From positions 372,001 to 436,000 of the forward strand of contig NZ_SNWM01000005.1 of NCBI RefSeq assembly GCF_004362245.1: 64,000 nucleotides of DNA, read 5' to 3'. Position numbers and translations under genes: made by a program. A model generated the notes under the pieces. The model was given only the letters and a program-made list of their open reading frames with translations, was not told the origin of the DNA and did not search any database. Of this stretch, positions 34,357 to 43,574 are shown in pieces; the stretch's first letter is position 1; each line of letters starts with the position of its first letter. The DNA is from Pedobacter duraquae. GTDB lineage: Bacteria; Bacteroidota; Bacteroidia; Sphingobacteriales; Sphingobacteriaceae.

Positions 34357-36714
34357 ATGAAAATCTATTACTTACTATTCCTGATTATTTTGATCTCAAA
34401 ACCGGTTAAAGCACAAAGGAATGACCCAAATGATGGGCCTGAATCTGTGTTATGGCAGAAATTACGGGACACTAAGGACGGAGCGGAAAAGATAAAGATA
34501 CAGCTGGCCTTAGGACGTACAATTTTGTACAGATCAGGAGGTAAGGTAGAAACGATCGATTCAGCAATGAATTTTGGTGTTTTGGCAGAGCAAGAAAGCC
34601 GTAAGATTAATTTTAGGGTAGGTGTGATCAATGCAGTGGTATTAAGATCAATATGTTTCAGTCAAAAAAGAAGACCCGATATTGGGTTTAAGCTTGCCCA
34701 ACAGGCGCTGGTTTTCTCCGAAAAGGTGAAGAATTTTAACGGGATTGCAGAGTCCTACATAGCAATTGCCGAAAGCTTTCCTGTCCACATTCCAGATAGC
34801 TTGCGCCTTAAAACCCATTATTATGATAAAGCTACTGCAATCTTCAGGCATGAAAAAAACATGCACAGGCTTGCAGCAGCACTGGAGATCAATGCCGAAA
34901 TGTATTACCTCGCCGGTAAAAAAACAGAAGCTATTAAACTCCTGTTCGAAGCATTGAATGTGAATAAGGTGCTCGGCAACAGAGCCGTACAGGGCATTTA
35001 TTGGATGATTGCCCGGACTTCCAATCGATTTGGGGATTACCCGGATGCCGTGAAATACAATCTCTTAGCGATAAAGACCGCAAATGCTGTGGGGGATTCT
35101 ACCCTTAAACTTTGCAGTATCTATCACAGTATGGCAACTACCTATATCAGCATGTCGGATTATCCTAAGGCACTTTCGTATTCGTTAAAGGCCTTAGAAA
35201 TTGCCAGGCGCTACAATGATCGTGATTATATCATGACCGTATATTTTGCCCTGACACTTGAATATACCCGGTTGAATAAAATTTCTAAAGCCCTGCCACT
35301 ACTTGCGGAAATGGAAAAATTATCCACCGTCAATTATGATAAACTTGGCGTAGCGTTATGTTATTTGAGTAGCCTAACCTATGCCAAGCAGTATAAGAAA
35401 GCGGCAATTTATGTCCAAAAATTGAAAAGGGAATTGGAAAACTTTCCAGCCGACAATTATTTAGAACGCCTGAGCAGTTACAATAATCTGGCTAACTACT
35501 ATTTGGATACCCGGCAGTTTTCTATGGCCTATTATTATACAGACCTGCAGGCTGCGATCCCCGCCAAACACCGTGTGCCACTTTATAATAAAGCTATTGA
35601 ATATGACTATTATCGCCTTGATTCTATAAAAGGTGATTTTAAATCCGCTTTTACTCATTACCGGAATTATCAAAGGATAATTGATTCTGGACTAAATGTA
35701 GCTAAGACCTATCAGATTTCCCTACTGCAAATAGAAAGTGATACTGAAAAGAAAAATGACCAGATAGAGGCACTTAGCAAACAAGCACTGGCGAAAGATA
35801 ATATTTTGAAACGTAATCGGCTGATACAGAAAGTGATTATTGCCGGCAGTATCATGCTCGCAGTCATCACCGCACTCATCTACAGCCGGTACCGGTTAAA
35901 ACAGCGGAGTAACGCCAAATTGTTGCAGCAAAAGCGTGAAATTGACGGGCAGAACGTGGAACTTCAACAGCTGGTAACCGACAAGAACCAACTTATCGGC
36001 GAAAAAGATGAATTGCTGATGCAGCAGGATGTACTTTTAAAGGACAAAGATCATCTTTTAAAGGATAAGGATCTGCTGATCAAGGAAGTTAATCACAGGG
36101 TGAAAAATAACCTGCAGATCGTAATGAGCCTTTTAGCATCACAGTCGGGGTATTTACAAAACAAACAAGCCCAGGATGCCATATTAGAAGGGCAAAATCG
36201 TGTTCAATCTATCGCATTGATACATGACCAGTTATTCCGTACCGACAGTGTTTCGAAAGTGGACTTAGCAGCTTACATTGCTGAACTGGTACATCGACTG
36301 GACTACTCGATCAACAAGGGTGATCAGAAGGTCCAGCTTTGTTTTGATATTGACATGATCATGCTTGACGTTTCTCAGGCGATCCCGGTGGGGATCATTC
36401 TGAATGAAGTTGTAACCAATGCATTGAAATATGCGTTTCCCGGAGAAAGATCCGGAGAGATACAGATCCACGTAAAAGAAATTGCGCAACAGGTTGAGAT
36501 CCGTATCAGTGATAATGGGGTGGGACTGCCGGAAAACTTCACTTTTGAGAAGGCAAATTCATTAGGAATGACACTGATCAGGGGTCTTGCCAACCAGCTC
36601 AGTGGTAGTTTTGATATCAATGATCACCAGGGGGTTACAGTCTCAATCCGGTTTCCCATGGTCATATCAGACGTAATACTGGAAACGGAGGGTTTCCAAG
36701 CCCCGGAATTATAA
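34357..36714 (+). CDS. TPR-repeat HisKA_2 sensor kinase
   Basis: 785 residues. A signal peptide (K-P-V-K-A-Q) is followed by about 400 residues of TPR helices in the periplasm, a membrane helix (about 490-508), a coiled coil with repeated K-D-x-L-L-K-D-K-D, and a HisKA_2 domain (E-V-N-H-R-V-K-N-N-L-Q) plus ATPase domain (D-N-G-V-G-L-P). This layout is common in Bacteroidota and senses protein or peptide partners. No response regulator is adjacent; the kinase half resembles that of the 27647 kinase, suggesting possible shared targets. Confidence 0.92.
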   Translation: MKIYYLLFLIILISKPVKAQRNDPNDGPESVLWQKLRDTKDGAEKIKIQLALGRTILYRSGGKVETIDSAMNFGVLAEQESRKINFRVGVINAVVLRSICFSQKRRPDIGFKLAQQALVFSEKVKNFNGIAESYIAIAESFPVHIPDSLRLKTHYYDKATAIFRHEKNMHRLAAALEINAEMYYLAGKKTEAIKLLFEALNVNKVLGNRAVQGIYWMIARTSNRFGDYPDAVKYNLLAIKTANAVGDSTLKLCSIYHSMATTYISMSDYPKALSYSLKALEIARRYNDRDYIMTVYFALTLEYTRLNKISKALPLLAEMEKLSTVNYDKLGVALCYLSSLTYAKQYKKAAIYVQKLKRELENFPADNYLERLSSYNNLANYYLDTRQFSMAYYYTDLQAAIPAKHRVPLYNKAIEYDYYRLDSIKGDFKSAFTHYRNYQRIIDSGLNVAKTYQISLLQIESDTEKKNDQIEALSKQALAKDNILKRNRLIQKVIIAGSIMLAVITALIYSRYRLKQRSNAKLLQQKREIDGQNVELQQLVTDKNQLIGEKDELLMQQDVLLKDKDHLLKDKDLLIKEVNHRVKNNLQIVMSLLASQSGYLQNKQAQDAILEGQNRVQSIALIHDQLFRTDSVSKVDLAAYIAELVHRLDYSINKGDQKVQLCFDIDMIMLDVSQAIPVGIILNEVVTNALKYAFPGERSGEIQIHVKEIAQQVEIRISDNGVGLPENFTFEKANSLGMTLIRGLANQLSGSFDINDHQGVTVSIRFPMVISDVILETEGFQAPEL

Positions 36715-36779
36715 ATGGTTTTTTTACACTATTAACATTCACACACATCAATTCTAACTTAAATAACAAACATTATACT

Positions 36780-37781
36780 ATGAAAAAGATCGCTATATAT
36801 GGCTTTGGCCGGATAGGAAGGCAATTATTAAGGATCGCGCTGGACAGGGATTTATTTGTTCCGCAAGCCATCGCTGATGTGAAAGCAGTAAAGACACTCG
36901 GTGCATTATTTTCTGTGGATACCAATTATGGTCGCTGGCCAGGAACTGTGGATACCTCAGCAACAGGCTTCTTGTTAAACGGGAATGAGATTGCCTATGT
37001 AGATTCTTCCAATGGGATACCCGACTGGAACAAACTTGGAGTCGACCTCGTTGTAGATTGCTCAGGTAGAGCAACAAAAAGGGCAGGTGCACAGGCTCAT
37101 CTCGACCAAGGCGCGAAATATGTGCTCGTCAGCGCGCCCAGTAAGTCCCTGGAAGACTGTGATGCGGTTTTGTTGAAAGGAATAAATCTCGAACAGTTTG
37201 ACCCTGCAAGTCATCATATTATCAGCATGGGAAGCTGCACAACTAATGCGCTTGCAGTTCCCATCAGGGTGATTAAAGAAGCATTTGGCATTGAGTATGG
37301 CCTCTTTTCTACAGTGCACTCTTATACCAATTCGCAGTCACTTACAGACCAGCCTATGGCCGATATCCGGGATTCATGGGCTGCTGCGGAGAACATTATC
37401 CCTTCATCATCAGGTGCGGCAAAGGCCCTGCAATTTATTTGGAGTGACCTCAGGGTTACAGGTAAGGCTTACCGCGTGCCGACAAGAACGGGAAGTATCG
37501 CGGAATTGAACTTAATCACTACAAAGTCCTGTACTGTAGCCGATGTAAACGAGGCTTTCCGTAAAGCGGCAACAGGGCCAGAACTGAAGGGCGTTTTAGA
37601 TGTATTGGAAGATCAGTGGACTTCTGCTCGGATCGTAGCCGACCCGCACTCGTCTATCATTGACCTCAACCTTACGGCGAAACAAGGGGACCTGTTGTCT
37701 GTTGCAACCTGGTACGATAACGAATGGGGTTTTAGTAACCGCCTGGCGGAAGTTGCTCAATATCTGGCGGCCAGAATATAA
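36780..37781 (+). CDS. Glyceraldehyde-3-phosphate dehydrogenase-like protein
   Basis: 333 residues. Y-G-F-G-R-I-G-R is the NAD-binding Rossmann start; S-C-T-T-N-A contains catalytic Cys153 and T-V-H-S-Y-T-N the catalytic His180; W-Y-D-N-E-W-G-F-S is the family C-terminal signature. The segment after the Rossmann fold is shorter and more divergent than in housekeeping GapA (V-D-T-N-Y-G-R-W instead of Y-D-S-x-H-G), so a secondary GAPDH or an erythrose-4-phosphate dehydrogenase-like role is possible. It follows the TPR kinase by 65 bp. Confidence 0.88.
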   Translation: MKKIAIYGFGRIGRQLLRIALDRDLFVPQAIADVKAVKTLGALFSVDTNYGRWPGTVDTSATGFLLNGNEIAYVDSSNGIPDWNKLGVDLVVDCSGRATKRAGAQAHLDQGAKYVLVSAPSKSLEDCDAVLLKGINLEQFDPASHHIISMGSCTTNALAVPIRVIKEAFGIEYGLFSTVHSYTNSQSLTDQPMADIRDSWAAAENIIPSSSGAAKALQFIWSDLRVTGKAYRVPTRTGSIAELNLITTKSCTVADVNEAFRKAATGPELKGVLDVLEDQWTSARIVADPHSSIIDLNLTAKQGDLLSVATWYDNEWGFSNRLAEVAQYLAARI

Positions 37782-37794
37782 CTTATGTGTTGTG

Positions 37795-37990
37795 CAGGAT
37801 CGTGAGGGTGAAATAATTGATGTTGTTTTTCTTCCTCAAATCTTGAAGAGAAGATTTGCATGTCATCAAAACAACATCAATTATTTCCAGAACACGTCGC
37901 TGAAAAGGGGGGATCCGAAGAATGCAGAGTTTGTTACCTGAGTTGGGGATAATCACATCAATAATTTCCAGAACACGTAGCTGATTATAA
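37795..37990 (+). repeat. Hairpin repeat with matched one-base insertions in both arms
   Basis: Left arm 37810-37830 ends GTTGTTTTT and right arm 37868-37887 begins AAAACAAC; each has one extra base relative to the common form and they still pair. One GGGGATCCG unit and a partial second arm (near 37950) follow. Lies between convergent genes. Confidence 0.92.
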
Positions 37991-38041
37991 GGTTCTGTGA
38001 ATTCATGTGTCATTCAATTTACACAGGACGGGCAAGTAGCG

Positions 38042-38434
38042 TTAAAGTTCGAATGGGTTTATTAGCCTTAATCCTTCTATCTTATGGAAATCTTTTGTAT
38101 TGCGGCTAATAAACGTTAGATCATTTATATGAGCGGTGGCTGCAATAATAGCATCGGGTAACCTTATAGCATATTCCTTACGAAAATCTACCGTTTTGTC
38201 TTTTACGATTCGATCCAATTCAAATATGACGGAATCACCTATGAAACTTTTTAATGTTAAAAGATCTTTTGTGGTAGCGGCTTTCCAGCATAACAACTCT
38301 ATTTCCGTAATAGCTGAAATAGCCGGAACAGATTCTTTAAGAACACCATCCATAAAATCTTAAGCTTCTCTAGAAAAAAGTTGCTGTAAGTAGTATATAG
38401 CTGTATTTGTATCCCAAAGATAACTTATTTCCAT
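38042..38434 (-). pseudogene. PIN-domain (VapC-like) toxin with in-frame stop
   Basis: From an ATG at 38434 that overlaps the antitoxin gene by 10 bp, the frame reads L-W-D-T-N-T-A-I-Y-Y-L-Q-Q, the typical PIN opening with its catalytic Asp, and then meets TAA at 38360-38362 (codon 25). The same frame resumes with D-F-M-D-G-V-L-K-E and continues through T-E-I-E-L-L and L-P-D-A-I-I-A-A-T-A to the normal PIN end. No frameshift is needed, so a single nonsense change has probably inactivated the toxin. A restart at 38353 would lack the first catalytic Asp. Confidence 0.85.
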
Positions 38435-38637
38435 TCGTTACGCAGGTCGTCTATTTGTTTTTCGATTTCGTGTAAAGGTTGGGCAGTCATCGCTCCTTTA
38501 TATTTTGCAATCAATTTTTCAGAGTCCGCATTAACTACGCTGTTGTCTTTTCTAACACGAATGATTTTGAGCATTTCCAAATCTTTCAATAGATTTAATG
38601 CATTTTCATTCAAAACATCGATTGTAAGTGTTGTCAT
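38425..38637 (-). CDS. VapB-like antitoxin of the PIN pair
   Basis: About 70 residues starting M-T-T-L-T-I-D-V-L-N-E-N-A-L-N-L-L-K-D-L-E, a pattern common in Bacteroidota antitoxins next to PIN toxins, with a charged helical C-terminus (E-I-E-K-Q-I-D-D-L-R-N-E-W). It overlaps the toxin start. The start at 38637 is chosen because the family pattern begins there; an in-frame ATG at 38700 would add 21 hydrophobic residues. Confidence 0.78.
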   Translation of the reverse strand: MTTLTIDVLNENALNLLKDLEMLKIIRVRKDNSVVNADSEKLIAKYKGAMTAQPLHEIEKQIDDLRNEWK

Positions 38638-38721
38638 AAAACAAAAATAATAAATTATAATGGTAATAGCTAAGCCTTTGGGTAATCCACGAAACGACAA
38701 TTACCTGCATTTATTGAGGGG

Positions 38722-38900
38722 GCAGGACTGTGAGGGTGAAATTAATTGATCTTATTTTCTTCCTCAAATCTTGAAGGGAAGATTTGCATGTCATCAAACA
38801 ACATCAATAATTTCCAGAACACGTCGCTGAAAAGGGGGTATCCGAAGATTGCAAAGGTTGTTATATTGACTAGGCCAAACAACATCAATAATTTCCATAA
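38722..38900 (+). repeat. Hairpin repeat, partly mismatched arms
   Basis: Left arm near 38738 (GAAATTAATTGATCTTATTT) and right arm near 38798 (AACAACATCAATAATTTCC) pair less well than in other copies. One GGGGGTATCCG unit follows and a second right arm near 38878 ends at the gene below. Confidence 0.88.
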
Positions 38901-38912
38901 CGCATTAAGATG

Positions 38913-39266
38913 TTATTTTTCAACAAAAGCAGATTGTGACTTTTTACCAAGACTCTGGCTAGCTTTATGGAAGTCTTGAATTTTAGTCTCGCCACTGGCT
39001 AATTCGAAGAGTTCCTTTTGCAAATTCAATTTGGAGATAATTTTGATTAATGTTAGCTTATTCTGTTTTGAACCAGTAAAATTTAATTTCAAATATTGCG
39101 CTATAAAATCTGAAAACGAAGTTAAAAGCGCTTCTTTCTTGGATATATAAGATGAACTCTTAACACTGCCATTTAAAGCAATTGATTGAAAGATGATCTG
39201 GCTAATTTCTTCAAATTCTTCATGATTGATATGGTTTGATTTTTTCACCGCCTCTAAAACTGTCAT
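38913..39266 (-). CDS. Hypothetical protein with a strong Shine-Dalgarno site
   Basis: 117 residues, helical, lysine-rich, no recognised domain. The minus strand reads GGAGGAGGTCTAACATG, a near-perfect Shine-Dalgarno sequence at ideal spacing, which is unusual in Bacteroidota, where such sites are generally weak or absent. Together with the flanking hairpin repeats on both sides, this hints at an acquired gene. It may be a cytoplasmic accessory protein; function unknown. Confidence 0.6.
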   Translation of the reverse strand: MTVLEAVKKSNHINHEEFEEISQIIFQSIALNGSVKSSSYISKKEALLTSFSDFIAQYLKLNFTGSKQNKLTLIKIISKLNLQKELFELASGETKIQDFHKASQSLGKKSQSAFVEK

Positions 39267-39477
39267 GTTAGACCTCCTCCATTATTATAAGGTATTTTAA
39301 ATTATTAAAATACTGACGCTTAGCCAAACATATTTTGTAAACTAGTCTAATAAATCCATGAAGTAATGGGAAACGATACTTCTAATTTTAGATAGTAAAG
39401 TTTTTATCTAAATTAATGTGAAATCGGTACTAGCTTAACTCATCTATTGTTGGATTGTTGACGGTTAAGGTTGAGGC

Positions 39478-39768
39478 GGGCAGGACAGTGTGGGTGAAAT
39501 AATTGATGTTGTTTTCTTCCTCAAATCTTGAAGGGAAGATTTGCATGTCATCAAACAACATCAATTATTTCCAGAACACGTCGCTGAAAAGGGGGTATCC
39601 GAAGATTGCAAAGTTTGTTATATTGACTAGGCCAAACAACGTCAATTATTTCCAGAACACGTCGCTGAAAAGGGGGGATGCGAAGATTGCAGATTTGTTA
39701 GATGTAGTAGGCGAAAAAGCATCAATAATTTCCAGAACACTTCGCTGAAAAGGGGGGGGCAATGTTTT
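39478..39768 (+). repeat. Hairpin repeat with three right units
   Basis: The left arm near 39495 (GATGTTGTT) pairs perfectly with the right arm near 39556. Further right arms begin near 39636 (AACGTCAATTATTTCC) and 39715 (ATCAATAATTTCC), about 79-80 bp apart. Body sequence shifts between units (GGGGGTATCCG, GGGGGGATGCG). Confidence 0.9.
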
Positions 39769-39773
39769 AGGCG

Positions 39774-40799
39774 TTATTGGACAAATTGATCTCCATATCT
39801 GCTTCGTTTAAAGATTTCGCCGCTTGGCAATCTATATAGGTCTTTCCAGGAATCTGATCCGTTGTTTTGAACATAGGCTTCTACGATTCTAAAGCCTAGC
39901 CAGTAGAAAAGGGTCTTGGGGACATCAGGAAACAACTTAAACTTATTGTTGCGTAATAGCGGGTTTTCCCCTGTTTCATCAAAGTACTTATTTACTTTTT
40001 GAAATATTTCTTTTTCGTGGGTAAGGTACCAATTCCAATCTGCTGCTGACATGTTTTCAACCGCCTGGTGTTTGGAAATCGCTCCATTAAAAAACACCCA
40101 TGTGAAATAACAGGCAAAACCCTCGTCAATCGTTTGTGCCAATGCTGTGTCGTGCTTAGGATCTTTCATTCTATTTGGCTCGTAGGCTAAATGATTAAGT
40201 TCGTGTGGTATGCCCTTATTTATCGTATAGTCAAGATCATTATTTATATAGTTCAATTCTAAAGCAAATTGGGTTGCATCGCAGCCACCAAAACCGATCC
40301 CCTGAATCGGCGTAAACAATATACTGATTACGGCTTTAGGCTTATAGCCAGCCATTTTGTTGAACTTCCTCAGATTTACAGTTAAAATAGAATCCAAATT
40401 CATGGCTAACAGCTTTCTGATCTTGTCGTTAAAGAGGGTTTTGTTGTCCAGATATAGTGTTCTATTCCAGGCCATCATACCGGCAGTAGTATTGAACCTG
40501 GAAGCGTTTTCTGATCCGAAGATCGTTCCATAACAGTTATCCCACAATTTCTTGTGCGGGAGATAAACCCCATTTAAAATCATCAGGCTATCATATTTGC
40601 CGCTGTCGCGATGTGCTAAAACCTGGCTTTTAAACAAATTATGTACAACGATGTTCTCAACTTTAATACTGTCAGCTGTCCTTTTCAGGCTGTCCATCAA
40701 CGATAATGACTGAGTGCGAACTGGCTCTTTTGGCAAAGAACAGGAAACTGTGCATGTAATAACTAGCAGTAAGACCGGTAACCAACTTTTACTGTTCAT
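39774..40799 (-). CDS. Putative zinc-metallopeptidase lipoprotein
   Basis: About 341 residues with a lipoprotein signal ending C-T-V-S-C. H-E-L-N-H (an H-E-x-x-H zinc site) and a downstream D-E-G-F-A-C-Y-F, whose Glu could be the third ligand, give a gluzincin-like arrangement as in DUF2268-type predicted proteases. The enzyme would be anchored to the cell envelope. The start at M-N-S-K-S-W gives the signal directly; an ATG nine codons earlier exists. Its 3' end touches the hairpin repeat. Confidence 0.72.
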   Translation of the reverse strand: MNSKSWLPVLLLVITCTVSCSLPKEPVRTQSLSLMDSLKRTADSIKVENIVVHNLFKSQVLAHRDSGKYDSLMILNGVYLPHKKLWDNCYGTIFGSENASRFNTTAGMMAWNRTLYLDNKTLFNDKIRKLLAMNLDSILTVNLRKFNKMAGYKPKAVISILFTPIQGIGFGGCDATQFALELNYINNDLDYTINKGIPHELNHLAYEPNRMKDPKHDTALAQTIDEGFACYFTWVFFNGAISKHQAVENMSAADWNWYLTHEKEIFQKVNKYFDETGENPLLRNNKFKLFPDVPKTLFYWLGFRIVEAYVQNNGSDSWKDLYRLPSGEIFKRSRYGDQFVQ

Positions 40800-41154
40800 A
40801 GCGTCGAATTTAAAACACCAGACCATTTGTTATGCCAGTAATAAAAATGAGGAATAGGCATAAATACAGGCCTAAATGGTTGCTTATTAGTATTAACAAT
40901 GTTCATTATTGTACATTCCTGTGCGAAACCGGACAGGAGCGTACCGCATCAAACTTTCCTGTCATTTATAGGCCCAGCGTTTTAGGCTTAGGTCGAAGGG
41001 AGCATGGATTTGCGGAGTTACCCTGAAATTTTGCGACTGTTGGAGAGTTACCTCAATTTAAGCAAAATTATATCAATTGGGGTGGTTCACCTGGGATCAT
41101 CTGCGGCTTCAATGAATTGGCAGCCCCAAAAAGATGGGCAGGTGTTTCGCGTAT
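40800..41154. other. Intergenic stretch, no gene seen
   Basis: About 355 bp between the zinc-peptidase-like gene start and the end of the SecB-like gene. No repeat copy, hairpin or credible coding frame was recognised. Confidence 0.55.
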
Positions 41155-41628
41155 TTACTTTTTGATCGGTGCGTCTAATAACTTCGCCGTATCCACAACA
41201 GGCAGGATTAGTCCATTGAGTACGGTGCCTCCAGTTCTCGTTAATATTATTCCTCTAGCAGTCGAATATGCTATACCCATCAAACTAATACCAAGTTGAC
41301 GGGCCGCATTGACCACAGTTTTACTTCCCTCTTCAACCACTATCAATTCCATAATATTCTCAATCTGGAAATCAAAATCTATTGAGAAGTTTGCCTTGAT
41401 CATTGGCGGCTGTCCATCTTCTCCTGGCTTCTCCATATCTATCATCAGTGAGAGGCGGCACAAGTAATCTTCGTTGAAAAGCGTCGCGGAACCTATATTA
41501 AGCGTAAGCTCATCCCATCCCGCAGAATCCGAGATGGATGAATTGACCTGCGCATTGGCAATGTTCACACCAAGCAGGTGTATTTTCTCGGGAATGACGA
41601 CGCCTTTAGGCTGCGTTAGTTCTTTCAT
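41155..41628 (-). CDS. SecB-like chaperone of a toxin-antitoxin-chaperone module
   Basis: 157 residues with the SecB fold pattern: an N-terminal strand region, D-F-D-F-Q-I-E-N, and C-terminal S-T-A-R-G-I-I-L-T-R-T-G-G-T...L-P-V-V-D-T-A-K-L-L, which parallels the A-R-E...S-R-G-T-F-P...P-V-N-F-D-A-L segment of SecB. Bacteroidota usually lack a housekeeping SecB, and solitary SecB-like proteins next to an HTH antitoxin are known from TAC systems, where they fold and protect the antitoxin. It overlaps the antitoxin gene by 23 bp. Confidence 0.72.
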   Translation of the reverse strand: MKELTQPKGVVIPEKIHLLGVNIANAQVNSSISDSAGWDELTLNIGSATLFNEDYLCRLSLMIDMEKPGEDGQPPMIKANFSIDFDFQIENIMELIVVEEGSKTVVNAARQLGISLMGIAYSTARGIILTRTGGTVLNGLILPVVDTAKLLDAPIKK

Positions 41629-42115
41629 TTCCAGGTTGATGTTGATCGGTTTCTATTGAAGAGCCCCATGCACTTGCCGTTTCAAAGCGGTAGCTCTTAT
41701 CATTTCTGACCACGACCGTCTTGCCATCGCAATTCACCTTCACATTTGTTTCACAAGCATAGAGATTGCTATTTGCCATAAACTGTGAGTGAACTTGCGT
41801 TCCAATCTTTCGCACATGTAGTTCCACGTTTGCAGTATATCGGTGTTGATAGGATTTTGGAGTAACTAAAAGCTCCCTTCCCAGCACTGCCTCCAGTTTA
41901 CTGATGCTCTTGAACGTGAAATTATGCAGGCCGGTTAGCCACTTGCTTATCTCAGATTCTGATTTTCCCAATTCCTGAGATAATCTTTTCTGGCTCCAAC
42001 CCAACTCGTCCATCACATGGTGAAGCTGTTCGATCAGTGCAAGGTTCTTAGAAACGAAGATCCGGTTCTCCGGATTTGCTCTTTCCCTTGCTTTAAGAAA
42101 AATTTGACTTTGCAT
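41606..42115 (-). CDS. HTH antitoxin with C-terminal extension
   Basis: 169 residues: a Cro/C1-type HTH (about 29-85; G-W-S-Q-K-R-L-S-Q-E-L-G-K-S-E-S-E-I-S-K-W) and about 85 further residues. In SecB-dependent TAC systems the antitoxin has a C-terminal extension that makes it need its chaperone; the tail here could be such an addiction region. It lies 3 bp after the toxin-like gene and overlaps the SecB-like gene, so the three are one operon. It probably represses its own promoter. Confidence 0.78.
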   Translation of the reverse strand: MQSQIFLKARERANPENRIFVSKNLALIEQLHHVMDELGWSQKRLSQELGKSESEISKWLTGLHNFTFKSISKLEAVLGRELLVTPKSYQHRYTANVELHVRKIGTQVHSQFMANSNLYACETNVKVNCDGKTVVVRNDKSYRFETASAWGSSIETDQHQPGNERTNAA

Positions 42116-42118
42116 AAT

Positions 42119-42622
42119 CTAGTTAATTATAATCTCTTTGGATTCCAGCGAAACCAAACGTTTGCCACGAACTTCAAAGAAAGTGTCTTTTGCTTCTAAA
42201 ATTTTTTTGGCAAAGGTTTGGGCCTCTTTAAACTGCATTGGCACATCCCCTGCCGGCCCTTCATGGGCAATCCCCCCGCCTAATAAAACTAGCACATCCT
42301 GTGCCAATTCAACATAGTATAAACGCAAATTATTTCCAAAGACTTCAATCTCACAGTCACCGACTATTCCTTTTGGAGGTAGTGCAAACACTCTTGCCTC
42401 TGCTCTTGCCCTTAAAATTAGCTTTGTCCCTCTCTCTGCCAATTCCTCAATCAGCGCATGGATATCTTGCGCATCATCATAGAACTCGCCTGCCTCATCA
42501 AAATAGAACCGTTCGTAAAACTTATGGGTCTCTGAGGCCTCCTGCCCTTCAAACCTTACGGTATAGAAGTTGCAGACCTGCTGATCGTCTACGGAAAAAT
42601 CTTCGATGACAAAAGTATTCAC
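42119..42622 (-). CDS. HigB/RelE-like toxin candidate
   Basis: 167 residues, first gene of the three-gene operon. F-V-I-E-D-F-S-V-D-D-Q...C-N-F-Y-T-V-R-F-E-G and F-Y-E-R-F-Y-F-D are typical of Bacteroidota proteins encoded directly before HTH antitoxins, and the middle A-R-V-F-A-L-P-P matches the R-x-E-x...A-L-P pattern of HigB-type RNA interferases. A translation-dependent mRNase is the natural guess; the catalytic residues are not certain from sequence alone. Confidence 0.65.
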   Translation of the reverse strand: MNTFVIEDFSVDDQQVCNFYTVRFEGQEASETHKFYERFYFDEAGEFYDDAQDIHALIEELAERGTKLILRARAEARVFALPPKGIVGDCEIEVFGNNLRLYYVELAQDVLVLLGGGIAHEGPAGDVPMQFKEAQTFAKKILEAKDTFFEVRGKRLVSLESKEIIIN

Positions 42623-42878
42623 TTTTAAGTTAAGTACAAATTAAACATAAATATTTTACATTCCAACTATTCCTTTGAAACAATTGAAATCCAACATAGA
42701 CATTTGTACTGAAAGACTACTTCAGGAATTCCGGCACTTTTTGCACTAGTTGAGGAAATTTGATAAAGAAGTATTTTAACTGAGAGGAGCGCTACTATGG
42801 TATATGGGAATGCAGACGCCACGAAACCAAGAAACATTAGCGTTCGCTATTTGTTGTATACCAGCCAAACTATAAACC

Positions 42879-43460
42879 ATGAGATCAAAGACAATTTTAA
42901 TCGCACTCCTCTCTTCAGTAAGTTTATTAGCCGCGTGCAGCGGTAACTCAAATAACGACAGGCCGAAAGGTTCAGCAAATGATACGGCAACGATGGCTTC
43001 TGCAGGGTCTTCTAATGCGGATACAGCAGTCAACGTTACCTCTTCAGAAGAGGATAACATCTATTATAAAGCAGTTGTATTTGGGATGTTGCAGGTGGAG
43101 ACCGCGAAGTTGGCAATTACGCAAAGTAGCGATCCTAAAGTGAAAGTGCTTGCGGGAACAGTTGTTAAGGATTACCGCAAGCCAATCGCAGAAATCAAGA
43201 AGATTGCTGAAGACAAAGGTGTAAGGATGCCTGTGATTCTTCCTTTCAGCGATCAGGATCGCGTAACTGCCCTGGAAAAATTGAAAGGTAAAGACTTCGA
43301 TAAACAATACCTCAGGATGCTGTTGAGCGAACATGAAAAAGCGGTTAAGTTCCTTACGGAAGCTTCCAATGATTCGGATGCTGCTACCAGTGCTTTCGCA
43401 CTAAATACGTTGCCTGTAACAGAAGGGCATCTCAAAAAGGCTGCGACGATTAAGTTATGA
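42879..43460 (+). CDS. DUF4142 lipoprotein
   Basis: 193 residues with a lipobox L-L-A-A-C20, a low-complexity linker, then a helical DUF4142 domain (Q-V-E-T-A-K-L-A, V-K-V-L-A, Y-L-R-M-L-L-S-E-H-E-K-A, T-L-P-V-T-E-G-H). DUF4142 proteins are small ferritin-like helical bundles of unknown function in the cell envelope. Confidence 0.85.
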   Translation: MRSKTILIALLSSVSLLAACSGNSNNDRPKGSANDTATMASAGSSNADTAVNVTSSEEDNIYYKAVVFGMLQVETAKLAITQSSDPKVKVLAGTVVKDYRKPIAEIKKIAEDKGVRMPVILPFSDQDRVTALEKLKGKDFDKQYLRMLLSEHEKAVKFLTEASNDSDAATSAFALNTLPVTEGHLKKAATIKL

Positions 43461-43574
43461 TTCGTCTCTCGCATCGTTTGTTGCTAAATGATTTAAAATA
43501 ACGAATTGTTAATAATCCCTCGCAAGCAATATGGATGTGTCTTTAAATGATTATTGCTTAATTTTTTGGTGCTT

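Noticed and set aside
39361..39477. Possible short RNA gene in the gap before the hairpin repeat
   Set aside because: No stem-loop terminator or conserved structure could be identified.
42782..42800. GAGAGGAGCGCTACTATGG resembling the internal Rpn start at 52989-53007
   Set aside because: Similarity is short and the frame after it does not continue as an Rpn C-terminus; probably chance.
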